This document shows, piece by piece, positions 1-6,534 of a stretch of DNA of 14,333 nt. The position numbers and the translations under genes were made by a program. Position 1 is the stretch's first letter; each line of letters starts with the position of its first letter. Under the pieces are notes generated by a model. The model was not told the DNA's origin and ran no database searches. It was given only the letters and a program-made list of their open reading frames with translations. Source of the DNA: an uncultured Micrococcaceae bacterium (GTDB lineage Bacteria > Actinomycetota > Actinomycetes > Actinomycetales > Micrococcaceae); assembly GCA_937896705.1 (NCBI GenBank), contig CALBOC010000083.1, positions 1-14,333 on the forward strand, written 5' to 3'.

Positions 1-25
1 GTGGTTGTTGGCTGGCGTCATTCAC
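1..25 (-). CDS. Possible start of the next minus-strand gene (partial, runs off window)
   Basis: A GTG codon at 25-23 opens a frame that stays open to the window edge, about 8 codons. An AGGAG-like site at 37-41 lies 11 nt upstream of it. An ATG at 21-19 in another frame is also open. In related actinobacteria a ParA-family ATPase gene often follows xerD, so such a gene would fit here. Eight codons cannot identify a protein, so the product is unknown and only a start is suggested. Confidence 0.25.
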
Positions 26-131
26 GATGGTTGAAACTCCTGACCGCTACGTAAAGGTGGGGGCAATCCTCTTAGTGATCGAAAATGAAAGTGGTTCTGA
101 GTCTAGTGTATTGGGAGAAGACGACCCGGGC

Positions 132-137
132 TGTCAA
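132..137 (-). promoter_or_regulatory. Consensus -35-like TTGACA downstream of xerD
   Basis: The minus strand carries a perfect TTGACA. The best -10-like hexamer, TACACT at 105-110, is 21 nt away, which is longer than the usual 16-18 nt. It could drive the next gene to the left, but the spacing is poor. The rest of 26-190 shows no convincing terminator for the operon ending in xerD. Confidence 0.25.
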
Positions 138-190
138 ATAGCTTATTTTCTCGGCGAGCCTTAAAGTTTCAAGTCAAACATGAAGGTCCG

Positions 191-1150
191 TTAGTCGTGT
201 GCCCTGGGGTGCGCAGCGGCAAAGACCTCACGCAGTGTTTCGGCCGTCACGTGGGTATAGATTTGCGTGGTCGTGACGGATGCGTGACCCAGCAATTCTT
301 GCACGACTCGAACATCGGCTCCTCCTTGCAAGAGGTGTGTGGCGAAAGAGTGTCGCAGGGTATGGGGCGAAATCTCAGCGCGGATGTCGGCTATCTCGGC
401 TGCATGCTTGAGGACATTCCAACCTGTTTGACGTGATATACGATTTCCGAAACGGTTCAAAAACAGAGCCGGTGAGCCGCGCCCTGCAGCAGCGTGATGC
501 GGACGGCCGCGCACCAGGTAGGCATTCACCGCGTCGACAGCATAGGAACCCAGCGGGACGATTCGTTCCTTTGAGCCTTTACCAAAGAGTCGCACCACGA
601 TCGTGTCATCAGGGTCGTCAAGCTGGACAATGTCGTCGACGTCGAGGTGGATAGCTTCGGTAACGCGAGCGCCGGTGGCGTAGAGCAGTTCCATGAAGGC
701 CCGGTCCCTGAGCCCTTGGGCCGTATCCGACGGTGGCGTATTGAGCAAGCGGGTGACTTCTTCGATGCTAAGGGCATCAGGCAGATACTGGCCGGTGGTT
801 GGTGGTCGAACATCGGCAGCCGGGTTGCTTTCGGTGGTGCGTTCCAGGTGCATAAAACGATGCCATCCCCGGGCTGCCACGAGAATACGGTTTATTGATG
901 ACGACGCCAACGTACCCATGTGGTGACTTCCCGAGCTGAGTGCCTGGAGAAAGCCCGATACGTGATGACCGGTGATGTGTTTGACCTCTGTGACGTGTTC
1001 TTGGGTGAGGTATCGCAAGTACCGGTTCAGATCCCGTCGGTACGCTGCCAGGGTGTTTTCCGATAAACCTCGCTCAATCGTCAGATGGTTCAAGTACGCA
1101 GCGACTTCGTTTTGAAGCGCCTGAGGGATGTCAGGGTTATCCAAGCTCAT
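191..1150 (-). CDS. xerD: Tyrosine recombinase XerD (site-specific, chromosome dimer resolution)
   Basis: This 319-aa protein has the normal length of the XerC/XerD family. The N-terminal SAM-like DNA-binding domain spans about residues 13-105, with the motif GLSENTLAAYRRDL at 28-41. The catalytic domain follows, with all active-site residues visible: Arg162 in ATGARVTEA, Lys191 in GKGSKER, His263 and Arg266 in HTLRH, His289 in LGHAS and the nucleophile Tyr298 in QIYTH. XerD acts with XerC at dif to resolve chromosome dimers before division. The start is ATG at 1150, 5 nt after the Nudix stop and without a strong ribosome site, so translation is probably coupled. Calling it XerD rather than XerC rests on its place next to the recN/Nudix genes, as in mycobacteria. 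Confidence 0.95.
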   Translation of the reverse strand: MSLDNPDIPQALQNEVAAYLNHLTIERGLSENTLAAYRRDLNRYLRYLTQEHVTEVKHITGHHVSGFLQALSSGSHHMGTLASSSINRILVAARGWHRFMHLERTTESNPAADVRPPTTGQYLPDALSIEEVTRLLNTPPSDTAQGLRDRAFMELLYATGARVTEAIHLDVDDIVQLDDPDDTIVVRLFGKGSKERIVPLGSYAVDAVNAYLVRGRPHHAAAGRGSPALFLNRFGNRISRQTGWNVLKHAAEIADIRAEISPHTLRHSFATHLLQGGADVRVVQELLGHASVTTTQIYTHVTAETLREVFAAAHPRAHD

Positions 1151-1155
1151 GGGTT

Positions 1156-1764
1156 TTAGAATGTGCTGTCCGTGGAACGCGGCTGACGCTGAGTTGTGGT
1201 TACCAGATGGGTAGCCATGATCCCGGCTATAGCGTTGACATTTTTTACCGCCCCAGACAGCACTGCATTGAGAGCTTCATCTAGGGCGACCCATTGCAAG
1301 GTCAAGTGGGCTTCTTCCCCAACGCGTCGATGCCGTTGCGCTTCCGGGACCGGGCGAATGTCTTGGGCCAGAAAAACTCGGATAGCTTCGGTGGATGACC
1401 CAGCAGATGGATAGTGATCTACTAACACCGACCAGGTGTCAGCGGTCATGTCGGCTTCTTCGGCCAGTTCGCGCTGTGCGGTGGCTAATAAGCTCTCACC
1501 TTCGACATCAACCAAACCAGCCGGTATTTCCCAGCAGTCTTGTCTCACCGGGTGGCGATACTGCCGGATCATGGCAATGCGCTGGTGCTCATCCAGCGCA
1601 ACGATGGCCACCGCCCCTGGATGGTTCACGTATTCTCGGGTCAGCGGTTGGTCGCCGTCTTCGATAGTGAAGGTGTCACGTTGAATATCCCAGATGGCAC
1701 CGGAAAACACAGTCTGTTGTTCTTGGATTTTCGCGGGTTTTGGGGTGTCATGAATGTGCGTCAT
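1156..1764 (-). CDS. Nudix hydrolase, probable ADP-ribose pyrophosphatase
   Basis: This 202-aa protein resembles actinobacterial ADP-ribose pyrophosphatases (Rv1700 type), which split ADP-ribose into AMP and ribose 5-phosphate with Mg or Mn. The Nudix box lies at residues 83-106, beginning GLVDVEGE and ending RELAEEADM, and keeps the metal-binding REXXEE glutamates. Two small deviations are visible: one extra residue after the first Gly, also found in Rv1700 as I recall it, and Asp in place of the usual late Gly. RQYRHPVRQDCWEIPAG at 67-83 is the typical strand before the box in ADP-ribose-type enzymes. The ATG at 1764 overlaps the recN stop as ATGA, and xerD follows after 5 nt. The exact substrate cannot be settled from sequence alone. 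Confidence 0.9.
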   Translation of the reverse strand: MTHIHDTPKPAKIQEQQTVFSGAIWDIQRDTFTIEDGDQPLTREYVNHPGAVAIVALDEHQRIAMIRQYRHPVRQDCWEIPAGLVDVEGESLLATAQRELAEEADMTADTWSVLVDHYPSAGSSTEAIRVFLAQDIRPVPEAQRHRRVGEEAHLTLQWVALDEALNAVLSGAVKNVNAIAGIMATHLVTTTQRQPRSTDSTF

Positions 1765-3479
1765 GCCGTTGAGGTCTCCAATAGTTCACGGGCGTGTTCA
1801 CGGGCCGAGCTCGAATCGGCGTGGCCAGCTAACATTCGAGCCAGCTCTGAGACTCGCTCATCACCGGACAATTCGCTGACATCGGAGGTCGTGAAGCCTG
1901 CTTCAACATCGGGGGCTTTATTCACCTTCAGGTGCTTATTGGCATACGCTGCGACCTGCGGGAGGTGAGTGACGACAATGACTTGGACTCGGCGGGCCAG
2001 TCGTGCCAAGCGTTTCCCGATTTGCACGGCAGCTTCGCCTCCAACACCCGCATCGATTTCGTCAAAAATAAAGGTCGGGACCGGGTCGGTATCTGCGAGG
2101 ACAACTTCCAGAGCCAGCATGATTCGTGACAGTTCACCACCGGAAGCGCCTTTGCCGAGAGGTCTGGGGTCAGAGCCCGGGTGTGGTTGGAGTAACAAGG
2201 CGATGTCATCGAGACCGTGCGGACCGGGTTGATCAGCGGGGGTGATCGCCACCGAAAACTGCGCCGTCGGCATGAGCAGCCCGTGGAGTTCTTGTGTGAC
2301 TTGCTTGCCCAACCGTTCGCCGGCTTGTTGCCGCAAAGCGGTGAGCTTCGCGCCGTACTCGTTGAGCTGTTCGGTCAGTTCTTGTTGTTGTTCAGTCAGG
2401 TATTCGATCCGTTCGGTGTCTCCGTGGAGTTCATCCAGACGGGGTCGTTGTTGCTCAGCCCAGGTTATAACATCCGCTAGATCAGGACCGTAGAGTTTTT
2501 TTAGTCGGTTGAGTTCGGCCAGTCTCGATTGCGCCTGATTCAGCGCCATCGGCCCGTCTTCGTCCAGGCTGGAAGCAAATTGCGAGATCTCAGCGGTGAT
2601 GTCAGCTAACTCGATCCCCACGGAAGCCAGACGGCGAGTGATTTCTTCGAGTTCCTCAACCTCGCCGGGGGTTTGTATGATCGCTTGACGGGCGATTTCC
2701 ACTAGTGATTCCGCGCTTGGGGCATCGAGATCGTTGTCATCACCAGATAGCGCTGTCGTTGAAAGCCGGGCAGCATTGCGGAACTCTTCGGCGGACTCGA
2801 GACGTTTGATCCGCTCCTGGATCTCTTCGTCTTCGTTGTCTTGAATGTTTGCGGTGTCAATTTCCTCCAGGCTTCGTTGCAAGTTTTCGGCTTCGAGTGC
2901 TCGCTCTTGCGCCTGGGTAATGAGCGCGTCTAATTGCTCGGTGACCTCATTGAGTTGTTGGTAGGTGCCGCGGTAGTTGGCCAGTGCTTCGGTCACCGGT
3001 TTGCCACCGAACGCATCTAAGGCATGACGCTGGGCGGTGAGGGATTTGAGTCGTAGTTGGTCTGACTGACCGTGGATCGCCACGGCGTGCTCTCCGATTT
3101 GGGAAAGCAACGCGACTGGCACGCCGCGCCCACCGGCTGTGGCCCGCGAGCGCGTCCCGTTTCCAGAAGCGCTGATCGTTCGGGTAATGACCAGATGTTT
3201 GGACTGTTCTTCATCGTCCAAGACGGCCCCGGCTTCGTCAGCCGCGGTGATAGACGGGTGATGGGGCGGCAGCAGAAAACCTGCCTCGACCGTGGCTTTA
3301 GCGTCACCTGCGCGAATAGTTCCGGCGTCTGCACGTGCTCCGAGTAGAAGATTCAACGCGGTCACGACCATCGTCTTGCCCGCACCGGTTTCTCCCGTGA
3401 CAACGGTAAAACCTGGGTCAAGTTCCACGGTCGTTTCTTCGATGACGCCCAGGGAGTTGATCGACAGGTGGTCCAGCAT
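1761..3479 (-). CDS. recN: DNA repair protein RecN (SMC-like ATPase)
   Basis: The 572-aa length is normal for RecN, an SMC-family ATPase that acts early in double-strand break repair and sister cohesion. The Walker A motif GETGAGKT is at residues 29-36. Glu/Gln/Leu-rich coiled-coil arms run from roughly 155 to 400. The ABC signature GASGGELSR is near 444-452, Walker B TFIFDEIDAGVGG starts near 469 with Asp473-Glu474, and the switch His is at about 505 in VTHLPQ. The ATG at 3479 directly abuts the nadK TAA. A GGGAGG Shine-Dalgarno site lies inside the nadK end, 8 nt before the start. The 3' end overlaps the Nudix gene by 4 nt. In mycobacteria recN also follows the NAD kinase gene. Confidence 0.96.
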   Translation of the reverse strand: MLDHLSINSLGVIEETTVELDPGFTVVTGETGAGKTMVVTALNLLLGARADAGTIRAGDAKATVEAGFLLPPHHPSITAADEAGAVLDDEEQSKHLVITRTISASGNGTRSRATAGGRGVPVALLSQIGEHAVAIHGQSDQLRLKSLTAQRHALDAFGGKPVTEALANYRGTYQQLNEVTEQLDALITQAQERALEAENLQRSLEEIDTANIQDNEDEEIQERIKRLESAEEFRNAARLSTTALSGDDNDLDAPSAESLVEIARQAIIQTPGEVEELEEITRRLASVGIELADITAEISQFASSLDEDGPMALNQAQSRLAELNRLKKLYGPDLADVITWAEQQRPRLDELHGDTERIEYLTEQQQELTEQLNEYGAKLTALRQQAGERLGKQVTQELHGLLMPTAQFSVAITPADQPGPHGLDDIALLLQPHPGSDPRPLGKGASGGELSRIMLALEVVLADTDPVPTFIFDEIDAGVGGEAAVQIGKRLARLARRVQVIVVTHLPQVAAYANKHLKVNKAPDVEAGFTTSDVSELSGDERVSELARMLAGHADSSSAREHARELLETSTA

Positions 3480-4646
3480 TTAGTCGTCCTCCCGCTTCGT
3501 GTCGTCTCCGGTATTAGGTGACCGGTTTGGTAGCTCCACTATCTCTTCTTCGTCAGCTTTGGTGATTACCGGAATGGGTGTCGTCACCGGCGGGCCGATC
3601 TCCGGTGGTGGCGCCATGTGATGGGGTTCTACAATCCGGACACCCTGGGAATCCGCCAGTGTCTGATGCCAGTTGTCTTGGCCTTTGCGTTCGTTTTCCC
3701 GTGCTGCAATAGCCGCACGGTCGATTTCGCTCAACGAGCCTCGCCACCCTTCAGTGGGCAGGTCGAACTTTCGCACGAGCCGTTCAGAAAACGGCGTTAG
3801 AGCCAAACGTGCCAGCTTCACCGGGCGTTGCGAGCGGGTCGCTTCGATGCGTGCCCCGGGTGGTAGGTCCACGGTCCGTCGGCCATCACACCATAGGACC
3901 CCGTTCTCGTTGGTCCGTTGCATCACGTCCACCGAGATGACTGATTCCGGCGCGACCACCAGTGGACGAGCAAACAGTGCGTGCGCAGACAGCGGGACCA
4001 TGAGCATGGCTTGAACTTCGGGCCACACAATGGGGCCCCCACCGGAAAAGGCATACGCGGTGGAGCCGGTGGGCGTTGACATCACGACGCCATCGCACCC
4101 GAAGGAAGAAATGGGCCGGTCATCAACACCGATAACGACCTCTAGCATGCGCTCGCGGTTAGATTTTTCAATGGATGCCTCATTCAAGGCCCAAGTATGG
4201 GCGACCATATGTTTACCGACGAGCACTTTGACATCGATCGCCATGCGCTCTTCGACGAGGTAATCCTTGTTAACGATCGCTGCCACGGCTCGTTCCAGGT
4301 CGGCCTGTTCTGCTTCCGCAAGGAAACCCACGTGACCGAGGTTCACGGCCATCAAGGGCAGGCCTGATTCGCGAACCATCTCGGCGGCGCGTAATACGGA
4401 TCCGTCACCGCCTAGGACCATGCACAGCTCTATGTCGTGCAGGGTTGATTTGGAGTCGATGCTCTCAACACCAATCCCGTTTGCTGACAGTACTCCGTTG
4501 TGTATTGCTTCGTGCATCACGGCGGCGTCATGAGGCATCATCACCGGGGTGAGATCAGCTTCACGTAACAACTCGATGGCTTGCAGTGCAGTCTGCATCG
4601 CCTTTTGGCGTCCCGTGTGAGCCAAAATCAGTATTCGACGGCTCAT
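3480..4646 (-). CDS. nadK: NAD kinase with a C-terminal extension
   Basis: ATP-NAD kinase makes NADP from NAD in the cytoplasm. From ATG 4646 the protein is 388 aa. The motif VLGGDGS at 77-83 holds the catalytic Asp81. NEASIEK at 155-161, DGVVMSTPTGSTAYAFSGGGP at 185-205 (NAD site) and the closing RLVRKFDLPTEGWRG at 289-303 are all typical. The start is fixed by AAAGGAGG three bases upstream and by the usual N-terminus ILILAHTGR. A longer frame reaching TTG at 4733 is less likely. Oddly, about 85 residues follow the point where the domain normally ends: a charged helix (304-322) and then a Pro-rich, acidic, probably disordered tail. It lies between tlyA (92 nt gap) and recN (abutting). Confidence 0.95.
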   Translation of the reverse strand: MSRRILILAHTGRQKAMQTALQAIELLREADLTPVMMPHDAAVMHEAIHNGVLSANGIGVESIDSKSTLHDIELCMVLGGDGSVLRAAEMVRESGLPLMAVNLGHVGFLAEAEQADLERAVAAIVNKDYLVEERMAIDVKVLVGKHMVAHTWALNEASIEKSNRERMLEVVIGVDDRPISSFGCDGVVMSTPTGSTAYAFSGGGPIVWPEVQAMLMVPLSAHALFARPLVVAPESVISVDVMQRTNENGVLWCDGRRTVDLPPGARIEATRSQRPVKLARLALTPFSERLVRKFDLPTEGWRGSLSEIDRAAIAARENERKGQDNWHQTLADSQGVRIVEPHHMAPPPEIGPPVTTPIPVITKADEEEIVELPNRSPNTGDDTKREDD

Positions 4647-4649
4647 GGT

Positions 4650-4657
4650 CCTCCTTT
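4650..4657 (-). promoter_or_regulatory. Strong ribosome binding site of nadK
   Basis: The minus strand reads AAAGGAGG with 3 nt before the ATG at 4646. The match to the anti-Shine-Dalgarno sequence is nearly full, though the spacing is short. It is the strongest such site in the operon and decides the nadK start against the upstream TTG at 4733. Confidence 0.7.
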
Positions 4658-4724
4658 GTTTATACGTCTGCCTAGTACCCCAATGTAGTCGTTGTCTGAC
4701 AGGGGGCTCCTCAGTTGAGCACCT

Positions 4725-4733
4725 TGTGGACAA
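4725..4733 (-). promoter_or_regulatory. DnaA-box-like 9-mer in the tlyA-nadK gap
   Basis: The minus strand reads TTGTCCACA, which equals the actinobacterial DnaA-box consensus (T/C)(T/C)(G/A)TCCACA and differs by one base from TTATCCACA of E. coli. It is a single copy, about 80 nt upstream of the nadK start and just past the tlyA stop. The match is directly visible. Binding of DnaA and any regulatory role are inference, since a 9-mer can occur by chance. Confidence 0.35.
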
Positions 4734-4738
4734 CTTGG

Positions 4739-5554
4739 TCAGCCAAGCTCGTCATCCCATTTGACCTGCTGCGCGTCTAACCATTCTGCGGCATCAACGG
4801 TGTCCTGCCTATAAGCGCTGGGCTCTGGTCGGGCAGCCCACAGAAAGAACTCTTTGTTGCCGTCCTGGCCAGGCAGTGGACTGGCAGTCAGTCCTCGGAG
4901 ACTCAGGCCGTGGCTGAGTGCCGCTTGAATCACGCCGAGTACGGCGGCTCGGCGTTGGTGCGGGTCGCTGACCACTCCGGTTTTTGGCAAGCGTTCACGG
5001 CCGATTTCAAATTGCGGTTTTACCATCAGGAGCAAGTGAGCGCCTGGAGCACTCACCGCTGTGAGCGCGTCGAGCACCAAGGTGAGTGAGATAAACGATA
5101 GATCGGACACCACAATATCCACGGGGTCAGTAAGGTCAGCTAGTGCAAGGTAGCGAACGTTGACTCCCTCGCGGACGTCCACGCGCGGATCAGTTCGGAG
5201 TCGTTGAACGATCTGATTGTGGCCTACGTCTACCGCAATGACCTCCCGAGCTCCGCGTTGCAGGAGCACATCGGTAAACCCTCCGGTAGAAGCACCGGCA
5301 TCTAAACACCTGGCACCGCTAACCTGCACTTGGGTGAAGCGCTCAAGAGCACCGACCAGCTTGTGGCCAGCACGCGAAGCATATTGTGGTCCTGAAGCAG
5401 TAAGTTCGATCAGGGCGTCGGCGGCTATTTTTGTGGCGGGTTTGGTCACCGGTTGTCCGTTCACCGTCACCTCCCCTGCCTGAATATGCCGTGCCGCGAC
5501 AGTTCGCGAATTCACGAGGTGGCGCGCAACCATGGCTTGGTCCAGGCGTTGCAT
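4739..5554 (-). CDS. tlyA: TlyA family rRNA (cytidine-2'-O)-methyltransferase
   Basis: This 271-aa protein has an N-terminal S4 RNA-binding domain (residues 1-50, beginning RLDQAMVARHLVNSR) and an FtsJ-like Rossmann methyltransferase domain. The SAM motif DAGASTGGFTD is at 85-95. Lys65, Asp151 (SDLSF), Lys179 (MVKPQFE) and Glu235 (NKEFFLW) match the K-D-K-E tetrad of TlyA. In M. tuberculosis the enzyme methylates 23S C1920 and 16S C1409, and its loss gives capreomycin resistance. The linker that reads RAWV there reads PQYA here (57-60). The start at 5554 is 1 nt beyond the stop of the 52-aa gene and has no clear ribosome site, so coupling is likely. Older names call it haemolysin; the sequence shows no pore-forming features. 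Confidence 0.94.
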   Translation of the reverse strand: MQRLDQAMVARHLVNSRTVAARHIQAGEVTVNGQPVTKPATKIAADALIELTASGPQYASRAGHKLVGALERFTQVQVSGARCLDAGASTGGFTDVLLQRGAREVIAVDVGHNQIVQRLRTDPRVDVREGVNVRYLALADLTDPVDIVVSDLSFISLTLVLDALTAVSAPGAHLLLMVKPQFEIGRERLPKTGVVSDPHQRRAAVLGVIQAALSHGLSLRGLTASPLPGQDGNKEFFLWAARPEPSAYRQDTVDAAEWLDAQQVKWDDELG

Positions 5555-5555
5555 A

Positions 5556-5714
5556 TCAGGTTAGCCCCGGGCCGTGCTCATCGGGAGCGTTGAGTAGCTC
5601 TGTTAGCTCAGCGAGCACCTGTTCATAGGTCGCAAGTTCCTCGGCGGGGCGTAGCTCCTCGACATTTTCTAGGAAAGCGTGAAGCTGCTGTGCCAGGGTC
5701 TCAGAGTCTGTCAT
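5556..5714 (-). CDS. 52-aa conserved-position small protein between HAD phosphatase and tlyA
   Basis: This short gene starts at ATG 5714 and encodes 52 residues, beginning MTDSETLAQQLHAFLENVEE and ending PDEHGPGLT. It is acidic and Leu-rich and probably mostly helical, with no signal peptide or membrane segment. Support comes from a good Shine-Dalgarno site (GAGGTGA) inside the end of the HAD gene, a 14-nt overlap with that gene, and a stop 1 nt before the tlyA start. M. tuberculosis has a similarly small gene, Rv1693, at the same place. The function is unknown; a role tied to TlyA or the phosphatase is only suggested by position. Confidence 0.8.
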   Translation of the reverse strand: MTDSETLAQQLHAFLENVEELRPAEELATYEQVLAELTELLNAPDEHGPGLT

Positions 5715-6531
5715 GGTCACCTCGGTGCTCGGGTACTGGTGGGTTGAGCAACACCCTCAGATCGGGTAGGACCCACGTGGGTGACGAGCTCTGGAAGGCC
5801 GACAGATCTGCGCGGCGATGGATCCCGGTTTCCACTAGCGCCCCGTCGAAACCGGCGTTGACAGCGCCCTGGACGTCGGTATCGAGCCGGTCCCCGACCA
5901 CAAGGGGCTGACGCATGGCGAACCTGTCAGCCATGGTCTGAAACATGGTGGGGGCAGGTTTCCCTGCTGCAAGTTTAGGTCGTTGACCGGTGGCTTGAGC
6001 CACGGTATTGACCAGCGACCCGTTACCAGGCGCCACGCCTTGAGCAAGCGGGATCGTCAAATCGAGGTTTGAGGCTAACCAGCCGGCACCGTGTTGGATA
6101 GCAAAACTTGCTTCAGCAAGATCTTGCCACCCAAGGTTCGGATTGAAACCCTGCACCACCACCTGGGGAGCATCGGCTGCCACAGCGGTAATGGTGAAAC
6201 CTGCGGCTTGAATCAATGCCGTCAGCTGCTCGGAGCCGGTGACTAACACTGGTCCATCTGCAGGCTGATATTGACGCTTCAACACGTCAACCACCGCTTG
6301 GGCCGAGGTGATTACATGCTTGCTAGTTGTGGCCACGCCGAAACCAATGAGACGGTTTGCCACTTCGGTGGCCGACTTCGAAGCATTATTAGTCACAAAG
6401 CCCACCGGGATGCCGCGTTCAATGAGCGTATTTAGCGTGTCTACTGCATATGGAATCGGCTGGGCTCCGGCATATACGACCCCATCGAGGTCACACAGTA
6501 AGCCGTCATAGCCGTGATAAAACGTCGTCAC
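5701..6531 (-). CDS. HAD-superfamily IIA (NagD-like) sugar/phosphoglycolate phosphatase
   Basis: This 276-aa protein has the complete HAD IIA layout. Motif I is CDLDGVVYAG with Asp14 and Asp16, motif II is FVTNN at 45-49, motif III includes Lys191 in GKPAPTMF, and motif IV is VVGDRLDTDVQGAVNAG with Asp214 and Asp217 or Asp219. The cap domain lies between motifs II and III (about 70-180), as in NagD/PGP relatives. It should dephosphorylate a small phosphorylated metabolite in the cytoplasm; the substrate cannot be read from sequence. The start is GTG at 6531, only 3 nt after the stop of the TPR-like gene, with no obvious ribosome site. It matches the position of Rv1692, which is described as a glycerol-3-phosphate phosphatase. 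Confidence 0.9.
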   Translation of the reverse strand: MTTFYHGYDGLLCDLDGVVYAGAQPIPYAVDTLNTLIERGIPVGFVTNNASKSATEVANRLIGFGVATTSKHVITSAQAVVDVLKRQYQPADGPVLVTGSEQLTALIQAAGFTITAVAADAPQVVVQGFNPNLGWQDLAEASFAIQHGAGWLASNLDLTIPLAQGVAPGNGSLVNTVAQATGQRPKLAAGKPAPTMFQTMADRFAMRQPLVVGDRLDTDVQGAVNAGFDGALVETGIHRRADLSAFQSSSPTWVLPDLRVLLNPPVPEHRGDHDRL

Positions 6532-6534
6532 GAA

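Noticed and set aside
141..190. Terminator after xerD
   Set aside because: Only very short stems could be drawn and no U-tract follows them.
1540..1968. Plus-strand 142-aa frame across the Nudix/recN junction
   Set aside because: It is antisense to two well-supported genes and shows no protein motif of its own.
3673..4014. Plus-strand 113-aa frame inside nadK
   Set aside because: It is opposite a conserved domain and its Ser/Arg-rich composition is what the complement of nadK codons gives.
4647..4733. 29-residue N-terminal extension of NadK from a TTG start
   Set aside because: The extension does not resemble NadK, and the ATG at 4646 has an AAAGGAGG site and the normal family N-terminus.
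4647..4738. Promoter for nadK
   Set aside because: TACATT and TATAAA can be seen on the minus strand, but no -35 hexamer lies at an acceptable distance from either.
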